DNA of 64,000 nt from Gemmatimonadota bacterium. Lineage in GTDB: Bacteria; Gemmatimonadota; Gemmatimonadetes; Gemmatimonadales; Gemmatimonadaceae. Of this stretch, positions 41,629 to 51,815 are shown piece after piece. The notes under the pieces were generated by a model that saw only the letters and a program-made list of their open reading frames with translations, did not search any database and had not been told where the DNA came from. Position 1 is the stretch's first letter, and each line of letters starts with the position of its first letter. The DNA is taken from positions 1-64,000 of the forward strand of contig JADJAD010000010.1 in the NCBI GenBank assembly GCA_016704465.1, given 5' to 3'. Both the position numbers and the translations under genes were made by a program.

Positions 41629-42917
41629 TGGGACGGCGATGGCGCCCGACCTGCCTCGTGCTCGCTGCAGTCGTGCTGACTGCCGCCTGCAGCGGTGGGG
41701 CAGGGGAGCCGGTCGTCCTGCGCATGACGTCGTGGCAGTCGCCCCAGGAGAACGCCCTCGATCAACCGGCGCTGCGGGCGTTCGAGCGCGCCCATCCCGG
41801 TGTGCGGGTGGTCAATGAACCGGTGAGCAACCAGGCCGAGTACCGGGAGAAGGTCATCACCGCCATCGCGTCGGGCGCTCCGCCCGACGTGCTCCTGCTC
41901 GACGGCATCGATGTGCCGTCGTTTGCCCGTGGCGGGGTGCTGCTCAACCTCGCCCCGTTTGCCGCGCGCGTGGGACTGCGTCTCGAGGAGTTCTTCCCGA
42001 ACGTGCTCTCGATGTTTTCGCGCGGCGATTCGGTCCTCGCCTTTCCGAAGGGTTTCTCGCCCGTCGTCTACTACTACAATCGCACCCTGTTCGACGCGGC
42101 AGGGATACCGTATCCGCAGGACGGATGGACGGTCGATGAGTTCCTGCAGACGGCCCAGGCGCTGACGCGCGACCTGGATGGCGACGGGACCACGGATCAA
42201 TGGGGGACGGCGGTGGACCGTCGCTTTCACGCCTGGCAGGCGATGCTGTGGAGCGGTGGGGGCGACATCCTCACCCCCGACGGTCGTCGCGCCACCGGTG
42301 CGCTCGACGCCCCCGAGTCGGTGCGCGCCCTCGAGTTCCTCACCGCGCTGGCCACCGTCCATCGCGTCGCCCCGCGTCCCAACGCCTTTCGCGCAGTCTC
42401 CGGCAACGAGACGCGCCTGTTCTACTCCGGGCGGGTCGCCCTCCTCCCCAGCGGGCACTGGCTCCTGCCGAACATCCGTGCCCAGCTGGTGCAGGGCCGG
42501 TTGTCGTTAGGCGTGGTGAGCTTCCCGCGCGTGGAGGGCGTGCTGCCGTCGACTCCGCTCTTCGCGTCCGGTTGGGCCGTGCCGCGCAACAGTGCCCACC
42601 GCAAGCTGGCCGTGGAGCTGGCGGCGGCGCTCGCCGGGCCCGCCGCGCAACGTCATCGCCTGGAGGCAGGGCTCGAACTCTCCACCATGCCTGGGGTGCA
42701 GCAGGCGTTCGCCGGTCGGGACTCGCTTGGGCTCGAGCCCGCCTTCCTTCGGCAGGTCGACTTCGGGCGCGCCCCCTGGGGGGCCCGCATCGAACGGTTC
42801 CGCGAAGTGGAGGCGCAACTTCCCGACATCATCGATCGTGTGGTCATTCGCGGCGAGACGGCCGCCGCCGCGGCGCGCGACGTGGCTCGGCGCATCGACG
42901 AGATCCTGCAACGATGA
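41628..42917 (+). CDS. Sugar ABC transporter substrate-binding lipoprotein (family 1)
   Basis: A 429-residue periplasmic lipoprotein. The lipobox is LTAACSGG. The fold begins VVLRMTSWQSPQENALDQPALRAFERAHPGVRVV, then PPDVLLLDGIDVPSFARGGVLLNLAPFA, SPVVYYYNRTLFDAAGIPYPQDGWTVDEFLQTA and LSLGVVSFPRVEG, all typical of family 1 oligosaccharide-binding proteins. ATG at 41628 shares its A with the previous stop (GTGATG); GTG at 41625 is an alternative. The stop overlaps the next gene (ATGA). Confidence 0.92.
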   Translation: MGRRWRPTCLVLAAVVLTAACSGGAGEPVVLRMTSWQSPQENALDQPALRAFERAHPGVRVVNEPVSNQAEYREKVITAIASGAPPDVLLLDGIDVPSFARGGVLLNLAPFAARVGLRLEEFFPNVLSMFSRGDSVLAFPKGFSPVVYYYNRTLFDAAGIPYPQDGWTVDEFLQTAQALTRDLDGDGTTDQWGTAVDRRFHAWQAMLWSGGGDILTPDGRRATGALDAPESVRALEFLTALATVHRVAPRPNAFRAVSGNETRLFYSGRVALLPSGHWLLPNIRAQLVQGRLSLGVVSFPRVEGVLPSTPLFASGWAVPRNSAHRKLAVELAAALAGPAAQRHRLEAGLELSTMPGVQQAFAGRDSLGLEPAFLRQVDFGRAPWGARIERFREVEAQLPDIIDRVVIRGETAAAAARDVARRIDEILQR

Positions 42918-44527
42918 CCCACGCCCAGTCGCTGGCGCGCCGCTGGGCGATCGCCGCCTGCATGGTCTGGGGCGTGGCGACGGCCGTCGCCGTCAACCGT
43001 CCGCTCGAGCGCGTTGAGTATGCGCTCGCTGCGCACGAGGCACGCGCGGTCGCACGAGCGATGGTGGATTCGTCCGGCCGGCGCCCGTCACCGATCCGCC
43101 GCCTCGTGGCCGAGGGCTCGCTCACGCGCGCCGGTGTGGAACTGTCGCGGTATCTGGGGCGCGCGGTGCGCGGCCTCGAGGAGAGCGATCGCGTCGTGGT
43201 GCATCGCTCGTGGCTCAAGCGCGCGGTCAGCGTCCCGCTCAAGGATCGCGATGAGTGGGAGATCGTGGGCGTGGTGGCGCTGCAGGCCGAGCCGTGGCGG
43301 GATCTCCCGGTGACGCTCCTCGCCATCGCGTTCGCCGTGCTCGTGGCGGCGACGCTCGCCAGCCGCGGCGTCGACCGCCTGGCCGAAGACCCTGCGATTG
43401 CGCTCTACTCGGTGCTGGTCGGTCCCGTTGCGACGCTGGCGGTGGTGATGGCGGCGCTCACCGCGCTGGTGCGTCAACGCGTCGAGGCTGCCGCCGCCTC
43501 ACTACCGCCTCCTTCGGCGCTCTCGCGCTTCGACGGGCTGACGCTCCCGCTCCCCTCCGCGACCCTGAGCGCGCTCACCCTCGCGCTGATCTTCGCCGCC
43601 ACCGCAGCTGCCCTCGTCGTGGCCGGGTGGGCGGCGTCGGCGCGCCGTCACGCCGCTGAGCGCCGGGAGACGCTGACGGCGTGGGCCTTCCTGGCGCCCA
43701 GCGCCCTGCACCTGCTCGTCTTCACCGCCGGCCCGCTCGCCTTCACCCTGTTCATCTCGTTCCACGACTGGGACCTGCTGCGGCTGGATCGCCCCTTCGT
43801 GGGGTTCGGCAACTACGCGGAACTCGTCGCCGACCCGCTGTTCTGGCGCGCGGTCGGCAACACGGCCGTGTACGCCCTCTACGTCCCCGTCAGCATGGGG
43901 CTGGCGTTAGGCGCGGCGCTCATCCTCAACCAGCCGCTGCGCGGCATGCACGCCCTGCGGGCGATCGTCTTCCTGCCGACCGTTGTCTCGTACGTGGCGA
44001 TCGCCATCGTCTGGCAATGGATGTTCAATGCCGACTTCGGCCTGCTCAACGTCCTCCTGCGTGCGGTGCACCTGCCGGGGGTCGACTGGCTGGGCAACCC
44101 GAAGACGGCCCTCGTCGCGCTGATGATCGTGTCGGCGTGGGTGCAGCTCGGCTACCAGATGGTCATCTACCTCGCCGGACTGCAGGGCATCCCTGCGCAC
44201 CTCATCGAGGCCGCCACCCTGGACGGCGCGTCGCCATGGGCGCGCCTCCGCCACATCACGCTCCCGCTCCTGCGTCCCGTCACGACCTACCTCTTCGTCA
44301 CCGGGATCATCTGGTCGTTCCAGGTCTTCACCCTTGTCTACGTCATGACCGAAGGCGGGCCGGTGCACGCCACCGACGTGCTCGTGTACCGCATCTACCA
44401 GAACGCCTGGGAGTTCCGGCGCATGGGCTACGCCTCGGCCATGAGCTGGATCCTGTTTGCGATCCTGCTCGCGCTCACGCTCCTCCAGTGGCGCGCCCTC
44501 AACCGCACGGTCGACGATGCGGCCTGA
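42914..44527 (+). CDS. Sugar ABC transporter permease (MalF/UgpA type) with unusual N-terminal membrane domain
   Basis: A 537-residue permease, about 240 residues longer than the usual 290-320. The core (from about residue 255, TAWAFLAPSALHLLVFTAGPLAFTLFISFHDW) has the EAA motif AATLDGASPWARLRHITLPLLRP. The N-terminal extension has one helix at residues 12-27, a probable periplasmic segment of about 90 residues (30-118), then three helices (about 118-137, 150-172, 197-222). The periplasmic part (VEYALAAHEARAVARAM to WEIVGVVALQAEPW) looks like a small sensory or CACHE-type domain, but this is a guess. MalF of E. coli also has extra N-terminal helices, but not this layout as far as I can see. 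Confidence 0.87.
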   Translation: MTHAQSLARRWAIAACMVWGVATAVAVNRPLERVEYALAAHEARAVARAMVDSSGRRPSPIRRLVAEGSLTRAGVELSRYLGRAVRGLEESDRVVVHRSWLKRAVSVPLKDRDEWEIVGVVALQAEPWRDLPVTLLAIAFAVLVAATLASRGVDRLAEDPAIALYSVLVGPVATLAVVMAALTALVRQRVEAAAASLPPPSALSRFDGLTLPLPSATLSALTLALIFAATAAALVVAGWAASARRHAAERRETLTAWAFLAPSALHLLVFTAGPLAFTLFISFHDWDLLRLDRPFVGFGNYAELVADPLFWRAVGNTAVYALYVPVSMGLALGAALILNQPLRGMHALRAIVFLPTVVSYVAIAIVWQWMFNADFGLLNVLLRAVHLPGVDWLGNPKTALVALMIVSAWVQLGYQMVIYLAGLQGIPAHLIEAATLDGASPWARLRHITLPLLRPVTTYLFVTGIIWSFQVFTLVYVMTEGGPVHATDVLVYRIYQNAWEFRRMGYASAMSWILFAILLALTLLQWRALNRTVDDAA

Positions 44528-45347
44528 TCGCGCCGGCCGTCGCCGGGCTGTTGCCGGCTACACCGCGGCAATCCTGCTCGCCAGCGTCATGCTCATCCCC
44601 TTCCTCTGGATGCTGTCCACGGCGCTGATGGACGAGTTCGAGGTCTTCCAGTATCCCCCGCCGCTCCTCCCGGCCGATCCGCAGTGGGCGAACTTCCCCA
44701 ACGCCCTGACACAGCTCCCGTTCGCCCGCTTCTTCCTGAACAGCGGGATCCTCGCCGTGTGCATGGTGCTGGGCCAGACGCTGACCGGCGCGTTAGGCGG
44801 TTATGCGTTCGCTCGCTTCCGCTTCGCCGGCCGGGGCGCCGTCTTCGCGGCGTACCTCGGCGCCCTCATGGTCCCGGCCATCGTCCTCCTCATCCCGCGC
44901 TTCCTGTTGATCGACGCGCTCGGCGGGGTCGATACCATCGCGGGACTCGTCTCCACCGAGCTGGTCTCGGTCTGGGGCGTCTTCCTCCTGCGGCAGTTCT
45001 TCCTGTCGCTGCCGCGAGAAACCGAGGATGCGGCCCGCGTCGACGGGGCCTCCGAGTGGACCATCTTCTGGCGCATCGCGCTCCCGCTCGCCCGGCCGGC
45101 GCTCGCGACGGTCGCCCTGTTCTCATTCATCGATGCGTGGAAGTCGTTCCTGTGGCCGCTTGTCGTGACCCAGTCGCTGGAGATGCGCACCGTGGAGGTA
45201 GGCATCGCGTCGTTCCACGGACTCTACTACGCCAACTGGCCCTACCAGATGGCGGCCGCCGTCACGGCGCTCATCCCGGTGCTGGTCGCCTTTCTCGCGT
45301 CGCAGCGGTTCTTCACGCGCGGCATCCAGCTGACCGGCATCCGGTAG
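44517..45347 (+). CDS. Sugar ABC transporter permease (MalG/UgpE type)
   Basis: A 276-residue permease with six helices (AGYTAAILLASVMLIPFLWMLSTALM at the start) and EAA motif EDAARVDGASEWTIFWRIALPLARPALATVALF. It ends ASQRFFTRGIQLTGIR, where MalG-type proteins commonly close with R-x-F-x-x-G-x-x-x-G-A. It pairs with the MalF-type subunit and overlaps it by 11 bases (ATG at 44517). One TTA codon sits in CGTTAGGC at about 44793. It is the last gene of glycan locus 2; a weak hairpin follows at 45350-45381. Confidence 0.92.
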   Translation: MRPDRAGRRRAVAGYTAAILLASVMLIPFLWMLSTALMDEFEVFQYPPPLLPADPQWANFPNALTQLPFARFFLNSGILAVCMVLGQTLTGALGGYAFARFRFAGRGAVFAAYLGALMVPAIVLLIPRFLLIDALGGVDTIAGLVSTELVSVWGVFLLRQFFLSLPRETEDAARVDGASEWTIFWRIALPLARPALATVALFSFIDAWKSFLWPLVVTQSLEMRTVEVGIASFHGLYYANWPYQMAAAVTALIPVLVAFLASQRFFTRGIQLTGIR

Positions 45348-45349
45348 CC

Positions 45350-45381
45350 AACGCGCGCCGGTGCGGGATGCATCGCGCGTT
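45350..45381 (+). terminator. Possible terminator after malG-type gene
   Basis: An 8-bp perfect stem (AACGCGCG / CGCGCGTT) with a 16-base loop and TTTCGTT after it. The loop is long, so this is only a candidate. Confidence 0.45.
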
Positions 45382-45491
45382 TCGTTACCCTTGCCGGGGC
45401 TCATCGGTCATTCTGTCCGACGGGGGTCGCTGACGCACAGCTGCGCTGGGCCGATTGTTCCCGTTTCGTTTGCCTTCCGCCCCAACCTCCC

Positions 45492-47031
<1,540 letters not shown>

Positions 47032-47035
<4 letters not shown>

Positions 47036-48441
47036 CCGACACCACCCGCATCCGGGTCCTCATCGCCGAGGACGAGCTGCACCTGGGGACGCTGCTCGAG
47101 CAGTTCCTGACGTCGCGCGGACACGACGTCACCGTGGTGCGCGACGGCGACGCCGCGCTCGCCACGCTGCGCTCCGAATCGTTCGACGTGGCGCTGCTCG
47201 ACATCGTGATGCCCGGAAAGGACGGGCTCGAGGTCCTGCGTCACGTGCGTGAGGAGCCGTCGCCGCCGGAAGTCATCATCATCACTGGGAACGGCACCGT
47301 CGAGACGGCGATCGGTGCCATGCGGCTTGGGGCGTACGACTACCTCGGCAAGCCGTATCGGATGGCCGAAATCGACGTGCTCGTGCGACGCGCGTGGGAA
47401 AAGCGCGAATCGGCGCGCGAAACCGCCCGACTCGAAAAGCGACTCGAGGCCGTCGACCCATTTCCCGAGCTGGTGACACGGCACCCGCCCCTGCGCGAGG
47501 TGATGGAGACCGTACCGCGCGTCGCGCGCAGCATGACGCCTGTCCTGATCACCGGCGAGTCCGGGACCGGGAAGGAACTCGTCGCACGGGCGATCCACCG
47601 CCTCTCGGAGCGCGGACGTGGTCCGCTCGTCGACATCGCCTGCGCCGCCATGGGTGGCATGTCGGTCGAGACGGAACTCTTCGGCTACGAGAACGGCGCC
47701 CATGCCGGTGCCCAGGCAGGGGCCCAAGCCGGGGCCGAGGGTGGGGGGCGTCGGGCCGGGCTCATGGAATTGGCGTCTGGTGGCACGCTGTTCATGGACG
47801 AGGTCGCGGCACTCGAGGGGCGCCAGCAGGGGGCGCTGCTGCGCGTCCTGGAACAGGGGAGCTTTTTCCGGGCGGGCGGGTCGCAGAAGGTGACCATGAA
47901 CGCGCGCATCATCACCGCGACCAACCGCGACATCGATGCGCTGGTCGAGGGCGGGGAGTTTCGCAGCGACCTGTTCTACCGCATCAACACCATCCGCTTC
48001 GACCTTCCCCCCCTGCGCGATCGCCGGTGCGACGTCCCGGTGCTCGCCGAGCACTTTCTGTCCCGCATTCCGGGGCGCCAGCTGCAGGGCTTCTCGAGCG
48101 ACGCCATCGAGGCGCTCACCGCGTACGACTGGCCGGGCAACGTGCGGGAGCTGCGCAACGTGATCGAGCGCGCCGTCTTGCTCGCCTCAGGGGATACCAT
48201 CACCGCGCGCGACCTCCCCATTCGCGCGGTGCGCATCGACCGGCGGCAGCACTCGAACGGCAGCGGCGTCCTGCGCCCCCTCGCCGACCTGGAGCGTGAC
48301 CACATCCGCTTCGTGCTCGAGCAGGTCAACTGGCATCAGGGTCGCGCGGCGGGGATTCTCGGGATATCCTCCAAGACGCTCTACCGGAAGATCCGCGAAT
48401 TCGGCTTCGACCGCCCCAGTGAACTGCAAACTACCACATGA
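47032..48441 (+). CDS. NtrC-family response regulator with degenerate GAFTGA loop
   Basis: A 469-residue regulator. The receiver domain (phospho-Asp in DVALLDIVMPGKDG; Lys in YLGKPYRM) is followed by an AAA+ domain with Walker A GESGTGKE, Walker B GGTLFMDEV and arginine-finger region FRSDLFYRIN. A C-terminal Fis-type helix-turn-helix ends it (GRAAGILGISSKTLYRKIREFG). The sigma-54 contact loop, usually GAFTGA, reads GAHAGA and is followed by a duplicated AGAQ run encoded by near-identical 12-base units (about 47697-47740). Phe and Thr of the motif are lost, so it may not activate sigma-54. It overlaps both neighbours by four bases. Confidence 0.88.
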
Positions 48442-49105
48442 AGGTTCTGGTCATCGAGGACGATCCCACCGTCGGCGCGTTCATCAAGCGCGGACTCGAG
48501 GAACAGCGGTGGGGGTGCATCTCGTGGCTGATGGAGAGGAAGGGGAGCAGGTCGCCGCCAGCGAGAAGTTCGACGTCATCATCCTCGACATGCGCCTGCC
48601 GGGAAAGTCGGGACTCGACGTGCTGCAGAGCCTGCGCTCGCGCGGCTTCGAAAAGCCGGTCCTCGTCCTCACGGCGCAGGACGCGGTCGACTCCAAGGTG
48701 CGAACGCTGCGGGCCGGGGCCGACGACTACGTCACCAAGCCGTTTGCCTTCGAGGAACTGCTGGCTCGCGTCGAGGCACTCGCCCGCCGCCCGCGCGCGA
48801 TGCAGTCGCCGATGCTGCGCGTCGGGGACCTCGAGCTCAACCGCGATACGCGAGAGGTACACCGCGCCGGAGAGGCCGTCGAACTCACGCCGAAGGAGTT
48901 CGCCGTGCTCGAGTACCTCATCCGCCACGCTGGCCGCGTCATGAGCCGCACCCTGATCACCGAGTACGCCTGGGGCTACCACTTCGATCCCGGCACGAAC
49001 ATCGTCGACGTGGTGATCAATCACCTGCGCAAGAAGATCGACGCGAAGCACGACAAGAAGCTCATCACCACCGTGCGCGGCGTCGGGTACGTGGTGAAGG
49101 CCTAG
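48438..49105 (+). CDS. OmpR-family response regulator (one frameshift)
   Basis: A 222-residue two-domain regulator. The receiver starts MKVLVIEDDPTVGAFIKRGLEEQRWG with the phospho-Asp in DVIILDMRLPGKSG and Lys in DDYVTKPFAFEELLAR. The winged-helix domain is VELTPKEFAVLEYLIRHAGRVMSRTLITEYAWG. The frame breaks at GGGGG 48511-48515; one extra G gives EEQRWGVHLVADGEEGEQVAA and a 223-codon gene. ATG at 48438 overlaps the NtrC-like stop. The kinase downstream (49173) is its likely partner. Confidence 0.88.
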
Positions 49106-49137
49106 TCGCCACCGGCCGCCCCGCGACGGATCCGCCT

Positions 49138-49166
49138 CCCGTCCCCCGTCCCCCGTCCCCCGTCCC
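49138..49166. repeat. 7-bp tandem repeat upstream of the second kinase
   Basis: About four copies of GTCCCCC between the OmpR-type regulator stop and the kinase start. It is C-rich, with five-base runs, and so prone to slippage. Confidence 0.85.
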
Positions 49167-49172
49167 AAGTAC

Positions 49173-50711
49173 ATGTCCTCGATGCGCGCCCGCCTGACCA
49201 TCCGCTACGCCGCGCTGATGCTCACGCTCATGGGCGCGTACGCGGGGGCGGTGTACGCCGCGCGACGGGCAGGTGTCCAGCGCGAAGCGGCCCAGTTGGC
49301 CGTGACCCACGGTGACCTGGCCGTCGCCGTGCTTCGCGCGACGCAGCGCGCCGGGTCGGCGCAGATCATTGTGTCCGACTCGCTCGTCGGCTCCGTACTC
49401 AACCAGGAAGTCGCCCGTCTCCTCATGGAGATTCCCGGCTATGTCATCGTGTTCGACGACGAGACCGGGCGTCGACTGTATACGTCGCGTGCCGTCATCG
49501 ACCTCAACTTCCTGCCGCCCAGCCTCGCGCAGCGCGAGCTGGCGCAGCGTGACATCGATCGGTTCGAGAATGCCCTCACGCAGGTCGAGCGCTCCCGCAA
49601 CGCGGTCCGCGTGCCGCTCCGGAACGGCGACCTGATCCTGGTCGAACGCCGCAGCTCCGACCCGATCTTCGGGCGACGGCGCGTGATTGCCGGGGTCAAC
49701 CTGCGCGACTTCGACAACTCGCCGCGGGAGGTCCTGGGGAGCGCCCTCATCGTCTTCCCGTTCGTACTTGTGGTCGCAGCCGGGGGCGGATTCCTGATCG
49801 CGGGGCGCGCGGTCCGCCCGATCGATCGCATAACGTCGGAAGTCGAGGCCATTACCGACGGCCGGTCGCTGCATCGACGACTCGCCGTCGAGTCCACCGG
49901 CGACGAGATGACTCGGCTCACGACGACCCTGAACGCGATGATCGGTCGGCTCGAGACCTCGTTCGGTGCCCTGCGTCGATTCACCGCCGATGCCTCGCAC
50001 GAGCTCAAGACACCGCTGGCCGTCATTCGCGCCGACGTGGAGCGCGCCATGCAGGCGCAGACCCAGACGACCGAACAGCTCGTGGCGCTCGAGGAAGCGC
50101 TGCAGCAAACCACGCGCATGGCCGATCTCGTCGATTCGCTGCTGACCCTCGCCCGCGCCGACGAGGGGCGATTCGACCTGCATCGCGAGGTCGTGCCGAT
50201 GGAGCCGCTGGTGCGAGAGGTCATGGAAACGGCCACCATCCTGGGCGAGGAATCCGGTCTCGACGTCTCGCTGCCGGTCCTGGAGGAGCTCGTCGTGCTC
50301 GGCGATCGGACTCGCCTGCGGCAGCTCTTCCTGAACCTCGTGACCAACGCGATCAAGTACACGCCGCGTGGCGGGAAGGTAGAGCTGAACCTCGTGCTGC
50401 ACGGCGCCCAGGCCCACTTCTCGGTCAAGGACACCGGCATCGGCATCGCCGCCGCAGACCTGCCGTACATCTTCGAGCGATTCTGGCGCGCCGATCGGGT
50501 GCGCACGCGCTCAGCGGAGCGCAGCGGCTTCGGCCTTGGTCTGGCGATCTCCCACTGGATCGCTCAGGCGCACGGAGGACAGTTGACGGTGCAGTCGCGC
50601 CTGAATCGCGGGAGCACGTTCACCGTCATCTTGCCGGTCCACTCCGCCGATGCGGCAGGAGCCGATGGGGCAGGGGCCGACGACACGTCTGCGGCCCGCG
50701 TCGGGAGTTAA
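49173..50711 (+). CDS. Membrane sensor histidine kinase (HAMP, HisKA, HATPase)
   Basis: A 512-residue kinase. The first helix (LMLTLMGAYAGAVYAA) and a second (SALIVFPFVLVVAAGGGFLIAGRA, about 190-212) bracket a periplasmic sensing loop of about 160 residues. A HAMP segment (VRPIDRITSEVEAIT), the H-box RRFTADASHELKTPLAVIRADVE, the N-box FLNLVTNAIKYTPRGG and G-boxes DTGIGIAA and GFGLGLAISHWIAQAHGG follow. It is the partner of the OmpR-type regulator just upstream, 67 bases away. A short Ala/Gly/Asp-rich tail ends the protein. Confidence 0.93.
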   Translation: MSSMRARLTIRYAALMLTLMGAYAGAVYAARRAGVQREAAQLAVTHGDLAVAVLRATQRAGSAQIIVSDSLVGSVLNQEVARLLMEIPGYVIVFDDETGRRLYTSRAVIDLNFLPPSLAQRELAQRDIDRFENALTQVERSRNAVRVPLRNGDLILVERRSSDPIFGRRRVIAGVNLRDFDNSPREVLGSALIVFPFVLVVAAGGGFLIAGRAVRPIDRITSEVEAITDGRSLHRRLAVESTGDEMTRLTTTLNAMIGRLETSFGALRRFTADASHELKTPLAVIRADVERAMQAQTQTTEQLVALEEALQQTTRMADLVDSLLTLARADEGRFDLHREVVPMEPLVREVMETATILGEESGLDVSLPVLEELVVLGDRTRLRQLFLNLVTNAIKYTPRGGKVELNLVLHGAQAHFSVKDTGIGIAAADLPYIFERFWRADRVRTRSAERSGFGLGLAISHWIAQAHGGQLTVQSRLNRGSTFTVILPVHSADAAGADGAGADDTSAARVGS

Positions 50712-51050
50712 TTCAGTTCGACTGCATAGCGATGCTTCGGCGTCGCCCGCGCTCGCGCGGCGGACGGGTGCTTTCTCAGAGCGATTCACCCGGTCGCGAG
50801 GGGGATTGTTGCCTCAAAAGCACGTGCGTGAAACTGCGTAAACCTATACAACAATGCGTTATACAGTTCGTCATATCATGTGTGACGGAAGGTATGATCG
50901 TCGCTTAACCGGACGCTTCATTAGAGAAATCGTAACCTGCGCTTCATCGTTTCTTAATGGAGTCGCTATTCCGACCTAAGAACGAAGGCGTAGAATCGTG
51001 GCGTTCACTGAAGACGCTGTTCTGCCAACGTGTCCCGACGGTCGAGGGTT
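50712..51050 (+). promoter_or_regulatory. AT-rich promoter region of the TonB operon with direct repeats
   Basis: Gene-free, 339 bases, and by far the most AT-rich part of the window from about 50830. Candidate -10 boxes are TATACA (50845-50850) and TTATAC (50859-50864). Two direct repeats of TAACC-(2-3 bases)-CGCTTCAT start at 50906 and 50933, 27 bases apart, as for a tandemly bound response regulator. No terminator for the kinase is clear. Confidence 0.55.
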
Positions 51051-51773
51051 ATGTTCAACAACCTGGTCGAGTCAAAGCGCAAGAAGCAGCGGAGCCCTGC
51101 CGGCATCTTCATGTCGTTCGTGCTTCACGCGGGACTGATCACCCTGGTGGTTGTCGCCGGTGGTCAGGCCGCTGAGAAGTTCGAAAAGCCGAAGCAGGAG
51201 AAGGTCGATTTCGTCGAGGTGAAGAAGGATGAGCCGCCTCCGCCGAAGAACGAGCCGCCTCCGCCGCCCCCACCCGATGTCGTGGCTGCCCCGCCCCCAC
51301 CCAAGGGGTTCCAGATCCTGACGGCCCCCGTCGAGATCCCGGACGTGCTCCCAGACATCGACCTTTCCAAGAAGGTGACCAACGAAGCGGACTTCACGGG
51401 CAAGGGTGTTGCCGGTGGAACGTCCAAGGGCGTCGAGGGGGGCAAGCCCCAGCTCGTCGCCAATCAGGACCAGCCGTTCTTCGAGTTCCAGGTGGAGAAG
51501 CCGGTGCAGGCGCTCCCCGGCGGCTCGCAGCCGCGCTACCCGGACATCCTCCGTCAGGCGGGCGTCGAGGGCGAAGTGCTCGCGCAGTTCATCGTCGATA
51601 CGACGGGTCGCGCCGAGATGAACTCGTACAAGGTGCTCAAGACCACGCACGAGCTGTTCGGCAACGCCGTGAAGAACGCGCTGCAGGGCATGCGCTTCAT
51701 CCCGGCCGAAGTTGGCGGCCGCAAGGTGCGTCAGCTGGTGCAGCAGCCGTTCTCGTTCGCGATCTCCAAGTAG
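51051..51773 (+). CDS. Energy transducer TonB family protein
   Basis: A 240-residue TonB. A cytoplasmic stub (MFNNLVESKRKKQRSPAG) is followed by a single helix (IFMSFVLHAGLITLVVVAGG), a Pro/Lys/Glu-rich spanning region (EPPPPKNEPPPPPPPDVVAAPPPP) and the C-terminal TonB fold RYPDILRQAGVEGEVLAQFIVDTTGRAEMNSYKVLKTTHELF. It transmits proton-motive energy from the ExbB/ExbD complex to outer-membrane receptors. ATG at 51051 is chosen over upstream MSRRSRV. It is the first gene of a four-gene operon. Confidence 0.93.
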   Translation: MFNNLVESKRKKQRSPAGIFMSFVLHAGLITLVVVAGGQAAEKFEKPKQEKVDFVEVKKDEPPPPKNEPPPPPPPDVVAAPPPPKGFQILTAPVEIPDVLPDIDLSKKVTNEADFTGKGVAGGTSKGVEGGKPQLVANQDQPFFEFQVEKPVQALPGGSQPRYPDILRQAGVEGEVLAQFIVDTTGRAEMNSYKVLKTTHELFGNAVKNALQGMRFIPAEVGGRKVRQLVQQPFSFAISK

Positions 51774-51815
51774 TCGTCCCTTCCTCTATTCGTCACTCAG
51801 CGGAGACCTACCACT

